A stretch of 64,000 bases of DNA from contig DRHT01000031.1 of assembly GCA_011053055.1 (NCBI GenBank), positions 310,001 through 374,000 of the forward strand, read 5' to 3'. Origin of the DNA: Halopseudomonas sabulinigri (GTDB taxonomy: Bacteria > Pseudomonadota > Gammaproteobacteria > Pseudomonadales > Pseudomonadaceae). The position numbers were made by a program, and so were the translations under genes. Of this stretch, positions 28,367-38,071 are shown piece after piece. The notes beneath the pieces are model-generated. The model had not been told where the DNA came from, did no database searches, and was given only the letters and a program-made list of their open reading frames with translations. Position 1 is the stretch's first letter; each line of letters begins with the position of its first letter.

Positions 28367-29287
28367 TTACTGCTTCACTGATTCCAGTGTCTTGGTGATA
28401 GCCGCCACTGCCGAGCCGATGTTGCTCAGCTCCGCTGGCAGAATCATGGTGTTATTGGTTTTCGCCAACTTGCCAAACTCTTTCACATACTGCTCAGCAA
28501 CCCGCAGCGACACTGCTGCCTGGCCGCCTTCGGTGTTGATCGCTTCGGCTACGCGGCGCAGACCTTCCGCTGTTGCAGTTGCAATCAGCTCGATCTCGCG
28601 GGCCTTACCTTCGGCTTCATTGATTTGGCGTAACTTATCAGCTTCAGACAGGTTAATCGTTTCCTGCTTCTGGCCTTCAGACACGTTGATTTTGGCCTCA
28701 CGCTCACCTTCAGACTGGGCTACGACCGCACGACGTTCCCGCTCGGCACGCATTTGTTTTTCCAGTGCATCGAGAATGGTCGCTGGCAGTTCGATGTCGG
28801 CGATCTCGTAACGCAGCACTTTCACGCCCCACGGCTGAGCAGCTTCATCAAGTGCTTTCACGACTTGCACGTTAATGGTTTCACGCTCTTCAAAGGTCTT
28901 GTCCAGATCGATCTTACCCACCACCGAACGCAGGGTGGTCTGCGCCAGTTGCATGGATGCATAGCGGTAATCGTTGATGCCGTAACTGGCCAGCTTGGGA
29001 TCAACTACCTGCAGGTAGAGCACGCCATCAACTACCACTTGGATGTTGTCGCGGGTCACACAGGCCTGGCTGGGTACGTCGATCGCTTCTTCTTTCAAGG
29101 TGTGTTTGTAAGACACACGATCTACAAAAGGAATCAGCAGGTGAAAACCCGCTTCCAGGGTTTTAGCGTACTTACCCAGTCGCTCGACGATAAAAGCCGA
29201 ACGCTGCGGTACGATGCGCGCCGTCTTGGCCAGGGCAACGATGACCAGGACAAGAAACGCGAGGGAGAGAATAGTGGCAATTTCCAT
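28367..29287 (-). CDS. qmcA: SPFH/band-7 membrane protein (QmcA-like stomatin)
   Basis: 306 aa from the ATG at 29287 (CGGAG upstream). N-terminal membrane anchor (ILSLAFLVLVIVALA), SPFH domain with IVPQRSAFIVERLGKYAKTL and LRSVVGKIDLDKTFEERE, then a long charged coiled coil (~185-275) and a short C-tail. Forms oligomeric membrane scaffolds thought to influence membrane fluidity and proteases such as FtsH. Adjacent to its usual partner NfeD in the same operon. Confidence 0.92.
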   Translation of the reverse strand: MEIATILSLAFLVLVIVALAKTARIVPQRSAFIVERLGKYAKTLEAGFHLLIPFVDRVSYKHTLKEEAIDVPSQACVTRDNIQVVVDGVLYLQVVDPKLASYGINDYRYASMQLAQTTLRSVVGKIDLDKTFEERETINVQVVKALDEAAQPWGVKVLRYEIADIELPATILDALEKQMRAERERRAVVAQSEGEREAKINVSEGQKQETINLSEADKLRQINEAEGKAREIELIATATAEGLRRVAEAINTEGGQAAVSLRVAEQYVKEFGKLAKTNNTMILPAELSNIGSAVAAITKTLESVKQ

Positions 29288-29309
29288 GCTTGAAGCTCCG
29301 TGAGGTAAT

Positions 29310-29777
29310 TTAAGGCTTTTCAGGTCGCTGTGCGCTGACCTGCAATACAATCCCGCTGTGACTCAGTACCCATGCCGTGTCTCCGGCTTTGAGTGGTTCG
29401 TTCGATTCTGCATCCCACTTAGCGCCGTTAAGCTGTATATCCCCGATTCCATCGATGAAATCGGTGAGTACTGCCACTCTGGCGCCCAACAGCCCGGCAT
29501 CGTCCTGATCACGTGCAGCTAGATCAGCCTCGTTGCCGCGTAACCAGCGATAAAAGTGCCGCCGCAAATACCAGAGCGCCACGACACTGATCAACGCAAA
29601 CAAGACCAACTGATAGGGCAAGCTATCGATCACGCCAAATAGCGTCAGCAGACCCACTGCCAGCGCACCAATACCGAAGAACACCGCAACCATGGCGGGA
29701 ATGAAAAACTCTGACAGCAGCAGGGCTAAACCCAGCAGCAACCAAAATGCGTAACTCGTCAAATATCCAGTCAACAT
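29310..29777 (-). CDS. NfeD-family membrane protein (short form)
   Basis: 155 aa. Three hydrophobic segments (residues 8-75) followed by a small OB-fold domain ending GDTAWVLSHSGIVLQV, the short NfeD type without the protease domain. NfeD genes pair with band-7/stomatin genes, exactly as here (22 bp upstream of qmcA). Confidence 0.9.
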   Translation of the reverse strand: MLTGYLTSYAFWLLLGLALLLSEFFIPAMVAVFFGIGALAVGLLTLFGVIDSLPYQLVLFALISVVALWYLRRHFYRWLRGNEADLAARDQDDAGLLGARVAVLTDFIDGIGDIQLNGAKWDAESNEPLKAGDTAWVLSHSGIVLQVSAQRPEKP

Positions 29778-29932
29778 AGCCTTCCCTGCGTGCAGGGCCT
29801 CCTGTGCAGCGGCCAGACCGGAGAGTACCAGATTGCCTCAACAAATGCGTCGCCGGCTCGGCAACCCGCGTATGCAACCTGTCAGCCCCAGCCAGCTTTG
29901 TTAAGCTAGTTACAAATAATAGGGAGCTACCC

Positions 29933-31000
29933 ATGTCTTTACGTCTTCTTCAGCTGTGCGTTTTTTTATTGCTGGGCTGCGGCGTCAGCCTCAGTCAGGC
30001 GAAAACCTTGCAGGTCGGCATTACCGAAGTGCCGCCCTTTGTTATTCAAGCCGAACAGGGCGAATGGGAAGGTATTAGCATCGACCTCTGGCGCGCCGTA
30101 GCGCGCGAACAGCAGCTCGACTATGAGTGGGTTCCATTGTCATTTTCCGACCTACTCAGCCAGGTAGAGAGCGGCAAAATAGATGTCGCCGTGGGCGCAC
30201 TGACCATGACCGCTGACCGCGAAGCGGCTTTTGACTTCAGCCACCCTTTTTATCAAACCGGACTCTCCATCGGCGTACCGCGAACGCCCAAGCACGGTAT
30301 ATTGCAGAGCCTGAAAGCGCTGTTTAGCTGGGAGTTTCTTAGCGTGATTGTCGCGCTGGGGTTGCTGCTGTTCGCCGTTGGCGTTCTGCTGTGGGTCTGT
30401 GAACGCCGTGCCAACCCTGAGCAGTTTGGTGGCAAAGCCAGCGAAGGAATAGGCGCCAGCTTCTGGTGGGCGGCGGTGACCATGACCACCGTAGGCTACG
30501 GCGACAAAGCGCCTGTCACACTAGCTGGCCGACTGGTCGCGCTAGTGTGGATGTTTGCCGGCTTGATCATGGTCGCCAGTTTCACGGCCGCCATTACCAC
30601 CTCGCTCACAGTCAGCAATTTGCAGTACCAGATTGGCGGCCCACAGGACCTGCCCGGCAGTACTGTCGCCACCATCGCCAACACTGCCAGTGCTCGCTAT
30701 CTGGAAGACAACCATGTGATACGCCGCGAGTATCCCAGCCTGACCGAAGCAATGCAGTCAGTCATCGATGGCAGGACCGACGCCGTGGTATATGACCGGC
30801 CGCTCATGCAGTTCCGCAACCAACAGCTTGGTGACAAGCGACTGGACTTGGTGCCCGCCGTTTTCGAGCAGCAACTTTATGCGCTGGCGTTGCCCGCCGG
30901 CAGCAAATTACGTGAACCGCTAAGCGAGGAAGTCCTGCGGATTACCGAGTCTGAGGAGTGGCGCGCGATAAAAGCCAGTTATCTTGAAGAAAACGAGTAA
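29933..31000 (+). CDS. Prokaryotic ionotropic glutamate-receptor-type potassium channel (GluR0-like)
   Basis: 355 aa from the ATG at 29933 (AGGGAG upstream); the longer frame from 29804 would overlap nfeD's promoter. Signal peptide 1-23. Residues ~24-125 (S1) and ~235-350 (S2) are the two halves of a periplasmic amino-acid-binding domain; between them sit a membrane helix (134-156), a pore loop with the potassium-channel filter TTVGYGD (185-191) and a second helix (200-225, ending ASFTAAITTSL, the counterpart of the receptor gating motif). Ligand residues look intact: Arg96 in TADREAAFDFS for the alpha-carboxylate and Asp288 in AVVYDRP for the amino group. So it is likely a ligand-gated K+ channel for an amino acid, tetrameric, in the inner membrane. 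Stand-alone, divergent from nfeD-qmcA. Confidence 0.9.
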   Translation: MSLRLLQLCVFLLLGCGVSLSQAKTLQVGITEVPPFVIQAEQGEWEGISIDLWRAVAREQQLDYEWVPLSFSDLLSQVESGKIDVAVGALTMTADREAAFDFSHPFYQTGLSIGVPRTPKHGILQSLKALFSWEFLSVIVALGLLLFAVGVLLWVCERRANPEQFGGKASEGIGASFWWAAVTMTTVGYGDKAPVTLAGRLVALVWMFAGLIMVASFTAAITTSLTVSNLQYQIGGPQDLPGSTVATIANTASARYLEDNHVIRREYPSLTEAMQSVIDGRTDAVVYDRPLMQFRNQQLGDKRLDLVPAVFEQQLYALALPAGSKLREPLSEEVLRITESEEWRAIKASYLEENE

Positions 31001-31011
31001 CCGCTGAATTG

Positions 31012-31035
31012 GCCGGGAAAGCAGGCTTTCCCGGC
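31012..31035 (+). terminator. Hairpin after the channel gene
   Basis: GCCGGGAAAGC, AG, GCTTTCCCGGC: 11-bp perfect palindrome, 12 bp after the stop. No T-run follows. Confidence 0.6.
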
Positions 31036-31133
31036 AACCAAAACACTAAAATCATGCCCGCCCCAGCAAAGAATGAATTGCAGTTCATCTGATTTTTTAG
31101 GTGAATGATCGCGATCCAGAGCCAATGACCAGC

Positions 31134-31149
31134 CAGTCACAATTGACTG
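31134..31149. promoter_or_regulatory. Inverted repeat upstream of the lipase gene
   Basis: CAGTCA-CAAT-TGACTG, ~135 bp before the lipase start. Possible operator. I found no sigma-54 consensus in the 282-bp leader. Confidence 0.3.
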
Positions 31150-31198
31150 AATGTAACTGCGTCACAAAGTCCGCGGCAACAGCTTCATAAGCCCCTAG

Positions 31199-32230
<1,032 letters not shown>

Positions 32231-32236
32231 GGCACT

Positions 32237-32269
32237 CCGCGCGGCCGCACTGTTTAGGGGGCCGCGCGG
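32237..32269 (+). terminator. GC-rich hairpin between lipase and foldase genes
   Basis: CCGCGCGGCC, 13-nt loop, GGCCGCGCGG, filling the space between the lipase stop and the foldase start. No U-tract. May reduce foldase expression relative to lipase. Confidence 0.55.
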
Positions 32270-32299
32270 CAACCCTTCTACTCTAGTCAGAGCTCGCCT

Positions 32300-33292
32300 A
32301 TGAAATTTCTTGTTTATTTGCCCTTGCTTGCAGGCGCCTTGCTGCTGGGCTGGCAACTATTACCCAACCCACCCGATGACGCCGATGCACGAGGCAGGAT
32401 GGCGACGAACTCCGCCACATCAGTCACTGCGACGCTGCCGGCAAACTTACAACGAAGCAACGGCAATACCGCCCCTGTGGCGATGCCAGAATCGCTGCGT
32501 GGCACCGAGGTCGATGGTCAACTGCAGGTCGATGCTGATGGCAACCTGTTGATCACTGATCAGCTGCGCAATTTGTTTGACTATTACCTCAGCGCCAATG
32601 GCGAAGAAACGCCAGAACAAACCCAAACACGCATACGCCAGCAACTAACCAGCAAACTGGATGAGCCTGCACGTGGTCAGGCATTGGCCATTTTCGAGCA
32701 TTATTTGAGTTACCTTCAGGCGGTCGCCAAGCTGGAGCAAGACTTCCCGGTACTGGATGACCTGGACGCCCTATGGGCACGAGAAGAAGCCGTGCAGCGC
32801 CTACGCGCCAGCCTGTTCAGTGCGCAGGTGCATCAAGCTTTTTTTGCTGGTGAAGAGGCCTATAACCGCTTCACCCTTGAGCGCCTGGCAATCAACCGCA
32901 ACCCTGATCTTGATCCGGCGCAGCGCGCTGCGGATATAGAAGCTTTACGGGAAAACCTCCCCGCAGAAATGCAGGGTTTGTTGGTGCCGCAACTCCATCA
33001 AGATCTGCGCCGCGAAACCCAGGCCCTGAATGAGCAAAATGCTGCCCCCGAGCAGATCCGTGACCTCAGGCTCAACCTGGTTGGCCCCGAAGCGACCGCA
33101 CGACTGGAAGCGCTAGACCAGCAACGCGCTGATTGGCAGCAACGCGTCAGCGAGTTCAGCCGTGAGCGCGAAAGCATCTTGCAACAGCCTGGGGTCGCTC
33201 CGCAGGACAAACAAGCCGCCATTGACGCGTTGCTACAAGAGCGCTTCGCACCCAACGAACAACTGCGTATTGCTAGCCAGAATAAGCGCTAA
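32300..33292 (+). CDS. lif: Lipase-specific foldase (lipase chaperone)
   Basis: 330 aa. N-terminal inner-membrane anchor (residues 3-20), a short Ala/Pro/Thr linker, then the periplasmic helical foldase domain. The family hallmark RxxFDY(x)LSA is present at residues 90-99 (RNLFDYYLSA). Needed for the lipase to reach its active fold in the periplasm before secretion. Always paired with a family I lipase, as here. Confidence 0.95.
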   Translation: MKFLVYLPLLAGALLLGWQLLPNPPDDADARGRMATNSATSVTATLPANLQRSNGNTAPVAMPESLRGTEVDGQLQVDADGNLLITDQLRNLFDYYLSANGEETPEQTQTRIRQQLTSKLDEPARGQALAIFEHYLSYLQAVAKLEQDFPVLDDLDALWAREEAVQRLRASLFSAQVHQAFFAGEEAYNRFTLERLAINRNPDLDPAQRAADIEALRENLPAEMQGLLVPQLHQDLRRETQALNEQNAAPEQIRDLRLNLVGPEATARLEALDQQRADWQQRVSEFSRERESILQQPGVAPQDKQAAIDALLQERFAPNEQLRIASQNKR

Positions 33293-33364
33293 ATAGTCCA
33301 TTTGACCTGAGGGCCTTAACAGCTGCCATACTGAGAACTTAAAACCCCGAGTCAGGAGGCCGCT

Positions 33365-33577
33365 ATGCGCGCCGACGAATTTCTCAAAAAACATGGCCTT
33401 GATCAGGAAGAAGACAAGGACACAAGTCTGCACGGACAGGCGCTGGAGCGCGCCCTGCACCCCAGCCGCCCGCATGCCGGCACACCCCATGACTGGGAAG
33501 ATTGGGAGCGCTATAAGGCTGAGCAAAAAGCCAAGGCAGATCAGCAGAAGTCAGAACAGGCGCCCGGCAATGATTAA
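33365..33577 (+). CDS. Small hydrophilic protein, unknown function
   Basis: 70 aa, highly charged (many Lys, Glu, Asp, His, Gln), no membrane segment or known motif: begins MRADEFLKKHGLDQEEDKD, ends in Lys/Gln-rich EQKAKADQQKSEQ. Clear ribosome site (CAGGAGG). Its last codons overlap the start of the DUF3047 gene by 8 bp (ATGATTAA), which argues that it is translated and coupled. Not recognised. Confidence 0.65.
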   Translation: MRADEFLKKHGLDQEEDKDTSLHGQALERALHPSRPHAGTPHDWEDWERYKAEQKAKADQQKSEQAPGND

Positions 33578-34232
33578 CCAAACCAAGCTTGGCTTGGCCT
33601 GCGTCGCCTTGCTGTTGCCAATGAGCGGCCATGCCGCGCCCCATTACACTCCCAGCGAGATGCTCGAATGGCAGGTAAAGCGCTTTGCTGAACCTACCCA
33701 GTACCAGCTTGAACGCAGCCCAGCCGGCCTCAGGCTGCAAGCAGAATGCCGCAACGGCGAAGCCAGCGCGCTATACATAGAACAACCGATCGACCTACGC
33801 GAAACCCCTATTCTGAGCTGGTCTTGGGCGGTAAGCGGAGTGTATTCAGGCTTGGATGAAACCAGCAAAACCGGCGACGATTACCCGGTACGCGTTTATG
33901 TGGTCAAGGATGGCGGGCTATTTCCTTGGCGCACACTGGCAGTGAATTACGTGTGGTCAAGTAGCCAGCCCGCAGGCAGCCATTGGCCCAATGCTTTTAC
34001 GGGCAACGCGCAGATGCTGGCAGTGCGCAGCGGCGCGCCCGACCAGCCCGGCGAGTTAATCAGAGAGCAACGCAATGTGCGGGAAGATTTCAAACAGTTA
34101 CACGGCGAAGACCTACAACAGATCGACGGCGTTGCGCTAATGACTGATTGCGACAACGCCGGCCAACCGATAACCGGCTGGTACGGCGCCATCGAATGGT
34201 TGCCTGCTACTTCCGCACCCAGCTCCCATTGA
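33570..34232 (+). CDS. DUF3047 periplasmic protein
   Basis: 220 aa from the ATG at 33570 overlapping the end of the small upstream gene. Signal peptide 1-22 (VALLLPMSGHA, then APHYT). Conserved features ILSWSWAVSG, DDYPVRVYVV, LAVNYVWSS, NVREDFKQLHGE, ALMTDCDNAG fit DUF3047, a beta-sandwich family of unknown role. The 3' end overlaps the convergent ydbL gene by 26 bp. Confidence 0.85.
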   Translation: MINQTKLGLACVALLLPMSGHAAPHYTPSEMLEWQVKRFAEPTQYQLERSPAGLRLQAECRNGEASALYIEQPIDLRETPILSWSWAVSGVYSGLDETSKTGDDYPVRVYVVKDGGLFPWRTLAVNYVWSSSQPAGSHWPNAFTGNAQMLAVRSGAPDQPGELIREQRNVREDFKQLHGEDLQQIDGVALMTDCDNAGQPITGWYGAIEWLPATSAPSSH

Positions 34233-34551
34233 TCTGAATGTATTGCCCTGCCGGTGTCCGGTCGATAGCCTTTTGGCCCGCTATGGCCTCTACATCTTTA
34301 AGTGCAATACCGTTGCTTTTGGCGACGCGCTGATACTCTTCCTTGCGCGCGGCGTTGATTTGCTGCGCTACATCAGTAGCGTTGCCGCCGGCTTTGACCA
34401 CACCAAGGTAGCCACTGGGCTGCTCGCCCAATTGGCCAGCTTCTTTCGCTGTCGGTAGCGCGCTCATCGCTTCATTCAAACTCAAAGCCCAAGCGGTGCC
34501 AGTACCCAGCAGCATCAACATGCATAACGTGAAAAGCGTCTTCTTGCCCAT
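34207..34551 (-). CDS. ydbL: YdbL family protein (DUF1318)
   Basis: 114 aa secreted protein: signal peptide 1-22 (LMLLGTGTAWA), then a mostly helical domain with ARKEEYQRVAKSNGI and the conserved C-terminal AGQYIQINGSWVRK. Third gene of the ydbH-ynbE-ydbL operon. In E. coli this trio acts in lipid traffic between inner and outer membrane; YdbL is thought to assist the YdbH-YnbE complex. Overlaps the convergent DUF3047 gene. Confidence 0.88.
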   Translation of the reverse strand: MGKKTLFTLCMLMLLGTGTAWALSLNEAMSALPTAKEAGQLGEQPSGYLGVVKAGGNATDVAQQINAARKEEYQRVAKSNGIALKDVEAIAGQKAIDRTPAGQYIQINGSWVRK

Positions 34552-34578
34552 TGCAATTATCCTTGTTGCACCGCGCGC

Positions 34579-34770
34579 TTAAAACAGCCCGCTGGATTCG
34601 TCGAAAATTTCATCCAATTGCTTATCTACCTTGATGTAGATCTCATGCTCGATCTTCACATTCAGGTTGATATTGATCGGCTCGCTGGGCGCCGCCAAGC
34701 GCACCGTTGGGCCGGCACAGGCAACCAGCAACATACTTGTTGCTCCAATCAACAGCCCTCGCCAGTGCAT
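34579..34770 (-). CDS. ynbE: YnbE-like outer-membrane lipoprotein
   Basis: 63 aa. Lipobox MLLVACAG with Cys18, so a mature lipoprotein of about 46 residues. The NINLNVKIEHEIYIKVDKQL stretch is the conserved beta-strand segment that in E. coli is proposed to stack on the C-terminus of YdbH to complete an intermembrane bridge. Two bases separate it from ydbH. Confidence 0.88.
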   Translation of the reverse strand: MHWRGLLIGATSMLLVACAGPTVRLAAPSEPININLNVKIEHEIYIKVDKQLDEIFDESSGLF

Positions 34771-34772
34771 AG

Positions 34773-37373
34773 CTACTCCTTGTTGGGCTGCAGGCGCTGC
34801 TTAAGCAAGCGCTCCTGTACCCGTTGCTGAATGATATCGCTGACCTGGCTGCTCAATTGCAGACTGGTCAGCAGGGCCGGGATATTCTCTTCCAGGTTCA
34901 CGTTGAGGTTTACCTGCCGCCCCTGTTGAAAATTCGGGTTACTGCCCTGCAGACGCAAGCCCAGCTGCAGGTTACCGTCTTCTGCGTAATTCACCTGGCT
35001 GCTGAGCACAGTATAGTGAAAGTTATCCAGCGCCCCGGCCAGCTCGCGCATGCCTGCGTTGCTTTGCGCCAGCCGCTGCAACTTATCGGACTGATAACGC
35101 AACACGCCGCCAGGCTCTCGCGCGGCCACTGCACCGGCATCGACCATCAGTTCACCATCGCGAAGCACAACAGGCAGACGTCCATCCAGGGTACCGCGTC
35201 CGCTCAAACCCTCTGTTGGGTAGACTGCGAACAGGGTGTCCAGTTCCAGCCCACTGATGTTCAGCACCAGCCGCTGCTCGTTCGCTGACAAGTCAAGCTG
35301 CGCAGGTTCAGCGGTGACTTGTCCGCCCAGCATCTGCAGTTGCGCTTGATCCAGCTGCAAACGCCCACGCATGAGGTCATCCGTTGTTGCGCGATAACTG
35401 GCAGCGGCGCGCAAAGGCCCCATTTCCAACCCTGGGTTAAAGTTTTCCAGCTGCAGCGCTATGCTACCCAGTAACAGGTTATTCCCCTGCAGTTTTAGCG
35501 TTACCGGTGCGACCAGCCCACTAAATGCACTGCGATCATAAATGCCCTTGCCACCCGACACGTTGAAGTCACCCTGCAAGCTGAGCGGCGCACTGCCACC
35601 ACTGGCCTGAAGTTGCCCGCTCAACTGCCCACTGGACAGACTCAGCAGCACCGGCCACGCAACCACACTATCAGCCAAGGGGTTGCCAGCACGGAAGAAC
35701 AACGGTTGAAGAGTGATTTTCGACCGCCAAGGCTGCTGTGGAGGCAGGTTAAAGTCGGTATCCAGCGCTAACCCGGCAGCATTGTTCAGTTTTCCCTGCC
35801 ATTGCAGAGCGCTGTCGGCATAGCTCCAACGGCCATCGACATCCCAGCGTAATGGTTTCAATTGCGGCTGTTCCAACCGCGCAACATTGCCGCTCAGTTG
35901 ACTGCCTGCACGTAGGCTGCCCGGCTCCTGCCAGCGCTGCTGATAGCTAAGCTTGGTTAGCTTCAAGCTCGCCTTATTCAACGTCAGATCAGCTGCGCTG
36001 AGCTGCAGCTGTGACCAGTTTACTTGCCCAGCGGAGCCGCCTTGCAATTCGGCTCCGAGCCCGTCCAGCTCCCCAGTGATAGGCGTTATCACACGCAGAT
36101 CACGTAACTGCACATCTTGCTCGCGCCAAGAGGCGAGCTGTAATTCAAGTTGAGTGTCTAAAAACTGTAGTCGCCAATTCTGCTCTTGCACCTGCGGCAA
36201 CAATAGCGCCATGTCACCCTTTAGCGTTCCGGCCAGACCATTGGCGCCCAGCACCGAAAAGCTGCCCAGAAAGGGTATGGCTTCGCCCGCCGTCAGCTGA
36301 GTGCTGGGCGCCGGAGTCACTTGTAGTTGCAATTGCTTGACTTGCAGATTTCCCGGCAACGCTTCAAGCACGGTAAGCTGCGGCTCGTTCAACGCAAGCT
36401 GCGCCTCTCCCTGCAGTACCTGCCAGCGCCCCTGGTCAGCACGCAGTTGGACCTGCAGGTTGCCGCCAACGCTGCCAAGCTGCTCAATTTGCCACGGTTG
36501 CGGCAAAGCCAACTGAGCGTTCAGCTCAACTTTGCCACCTAACCAGTCAACCCAACTAGCGGGTGGTTGCAAGCTAATCAAATCCCAATCGAGCGCCAAA
36601 TGAGCACCGGGCGGTAGCGTGCTCACCGGCAAGGTACCGAGCGCCATCCAGTTGCCAAGATATTTATAAAGGCCAGAGGTCTGCGGCCAGCCAGGCACAT
36701 TCAAACTGCCTTGCCACTGAGTCAAGCCTTGCCAGCGTGACTGCAACTGCGCTGCCAACTGCTGATCAACCAGCAGACTAGCCTGCAATGTCAGCTGGTT
36801 ACTCTCAGCCTGAACCTGCTGCTGCAATAGCAATTGCTCCTCACCGGCCTGCAGGCGCAACTCAGCCTTGGCCAGTACCGGCTCGCCGGCATCAAGATTG
36901 CCCGGATCACGACTTGCTTGCAGTGAGCCATTCAATTCGCAAGTGCCGGTATGGCATGGCACCTGCGCTTGCAGCTCGGCGATGCTGACCTGATCGGGTA
37001 GCCAGTTCACTACTCGGTTCCACAGCTCGGGCGCGGTCAGGCTAGCAACTTGTATACCCGGTGCATCCGTTTCAGCACGCGAGTCCCGTGCATCAAACCA
37101 CAGCTGTGCTTGCTCCAGCGCCAGCACGCGAATACGCGGGCCGCCTCGCCAGCCCGGCACCAGTCGTAACTGCTCCAGCGTCACTTGTCCGGCAGGCAAC
37201 GCAAAGGACAGCTGCTGCAGATGCAGGCCGCCCTGCTGCCAGCCCAATCCTTGCCAGTGCACATCCTGCACACCCGCCTCAGTCAGCGCCCGCTGCGCCC
37301 ACCAAAGCGCCGTTGCCAAACTGAGCAACAGAAACAGCAGAGCAATGATTACCACGCCAAACACTTTGCGCAT
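34773..37373 (-). CDS. ydbH: YdbH-like AsmA-superfamily intermembrane lipid-transport protein
   Basis: 866 aa from the ATG at 37373, which has TAAGGA upstream. One N-terminal membrane helix (VFGVVIIALLFLLLSLATAL) and a long periplasmic part of repeated beta-strand units rich in Gln and Leu, ending in the C-terminal domain with YAEDGNLQLGLRLQGSNPNF and VNLNVNLEENIPALLTSLQL. In E. coli YdbH is redundant with TamB and YhdP in moving phospholipids to the outer membrane. First gene of the ydbH-ynbE-ydbL operon. Confidence 0.9.
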   Translation of the reverse strand: MRKVFGVVIIALLFLLLSLATALWWAQRALTEAGVQDVHWQGLGWQQGGLHLQQLSFALPAGQVTLEQLRLVPGWRGGPRIRVLALEQAQLWFDARDSRAETDAPGIQVASLTAPELWNRVVNWLPDQVSIAELQAQVPCHTGTCELNGSLQASRDPGNLDAGEPVLAKAELRLQAGEEQLLLQQQVQAESNQLTLQASLLVDQQLAAQLQSRWQGLTQWQGSLNVPGWPQTSGLYKYLGNWMALGTLPVSTLPPGAHLALDWDLISLQPPASWVDWLGGKVELNAQLALPQPWQIEQLGSVGGNLQVQLRADQGRWQVLQGEAQLALNEPQLTVLEALPGNLQVKQLQLQVTPAPSTQLTAGEAIPFLGSFSVLGANGLAGTLKGDMALLLPQVQEQNWRLQFLDTQLELQLASWREQDVQLRDLRVITPITGELDGLGAELQGGSAGQVNWSQLQLSAADLTLNKASLKLTKLSYQQRWQEPGSLRAGSQLSGNVARLEQPQLKPLRWDVDGRWSYADSALQWQGKLNNAAGLALDTDFNLPPQQPWRSKITLQPLFFRAGNPLADSVVAWPVLLSLSSGQLSGQLQASGGSAPLSLQGDFNVSGGKGIYDRSAFSGLVAPVTLKLQGNNLLLGSIALQLENFNPGLEMGPLRAAASYRATTDDLMRGRLQLDQAQLQMLGGQVTAEPAQLDLSANEQRLVLNISGLELDTLFAVYPTEGLSGRGTLDGRLPVVLRDGELMVDAGAVAAREPGGVLRYQSDKLQRLAQSNAGMRELAGALDNFHYTVLSSQVNYAEDGNLQLGLRLQGSNPNFQQGRQVNLNVNLEENIPALLTSLQLSSQVSDIIQQRVQERLLKQRLQPNKE

Positions 37374-37600
37374 GCCCATCCTTATATGCAGTAGCAGATC
37401 ACAGGTTAGCACGCGAAAACCCCACTCAGGTTGACCGGGTGACTGCCTAACGAACTATAATCAGGCCGGGTATTGAGCGCCTCGATACCTTATGTAAAAA
37501 GGAATTGCAGACAGGACGTCACAGGGACATTAAATACTCTCCCCAAGGCGCCCGGCGTACTCTGTAATCTAATAACTATAATCCAAAAAAGAGAGCCCCC

Positions 37601-37966
37601 ATGAACTGGTACCTTGATGTACTTAAGCAATATGCCGTTTTCCAAGGCCGTGCTCGCCGTAGCGAATATTGGTTCTTCATGCTGTTTAATTTTCTTGCCG
37701 TGGTTGTGTTGAGCGTTATCGACGCCCTAATCGGCATGCCAATATTTGCGACTATCTACATACTGGGCACTTTGCTGCCGTCACTGGCAGTAGCCGTTCG
37801 CCGCTTTCATGACACCGGCCGCAGTGGTTGGTGGATACTGATTTCATTGGTTCCAATTGTTGGCTCAATCATTTATCTGATCTTCATGTGCATCGAAGGT
37901 GAAGCCCAAACCAACGCCTATGGCCCAAACCCCAAGGGCGACACAGCAGGCCCAGCCGTCGCATAA
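37601..37966 (+). CDS. DUF805 inner-membrane protein
   Basis: 121 aa. Starts MNWYLDVLKQYAVFQGRARR, then membrane segments (WFFMLFNFLAVVVLSVIDAL, a second, and WWILISLVPIVGSIIYLIF), with the family motif RRFHDTGRSGWW. Family (YhaH-like) of unknown function. Single-gene unit with a hairpin after it. Confidence 0.92.
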   Translation: MNWYLDVLKQYAVFQGRARRSEYWFFMLFNFLAVVVLSVIDALIGMPIFATIYILGTLLPSLAVAVRRFHDTGRSGWWILISLVPIVGSIIYLIFMCIEGEAQTNAYGPNPKGDTAGPAVA

Positions 37967-37974
37967 GCCTTGCT

Positions 37975-37997
37975 CCGGGTGCGCGTAGCGCGCCCGG
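37975..37997 (+). terminator. Hairpin after the DUF805 gene
   Basis: CCGGGTGCG, CGTAG, CGCGCCCGG: 9-bp stem with one G-U pair, weak T-content after it. Confidence 0.5.
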
Positions 37998-38071
37998 CTC
38001 TAATGACTCTTGCCTATCACCCTCGTAAACGGCAGGCTAGCTGTCTTTACAGCCATTACTGATCGCCCACT

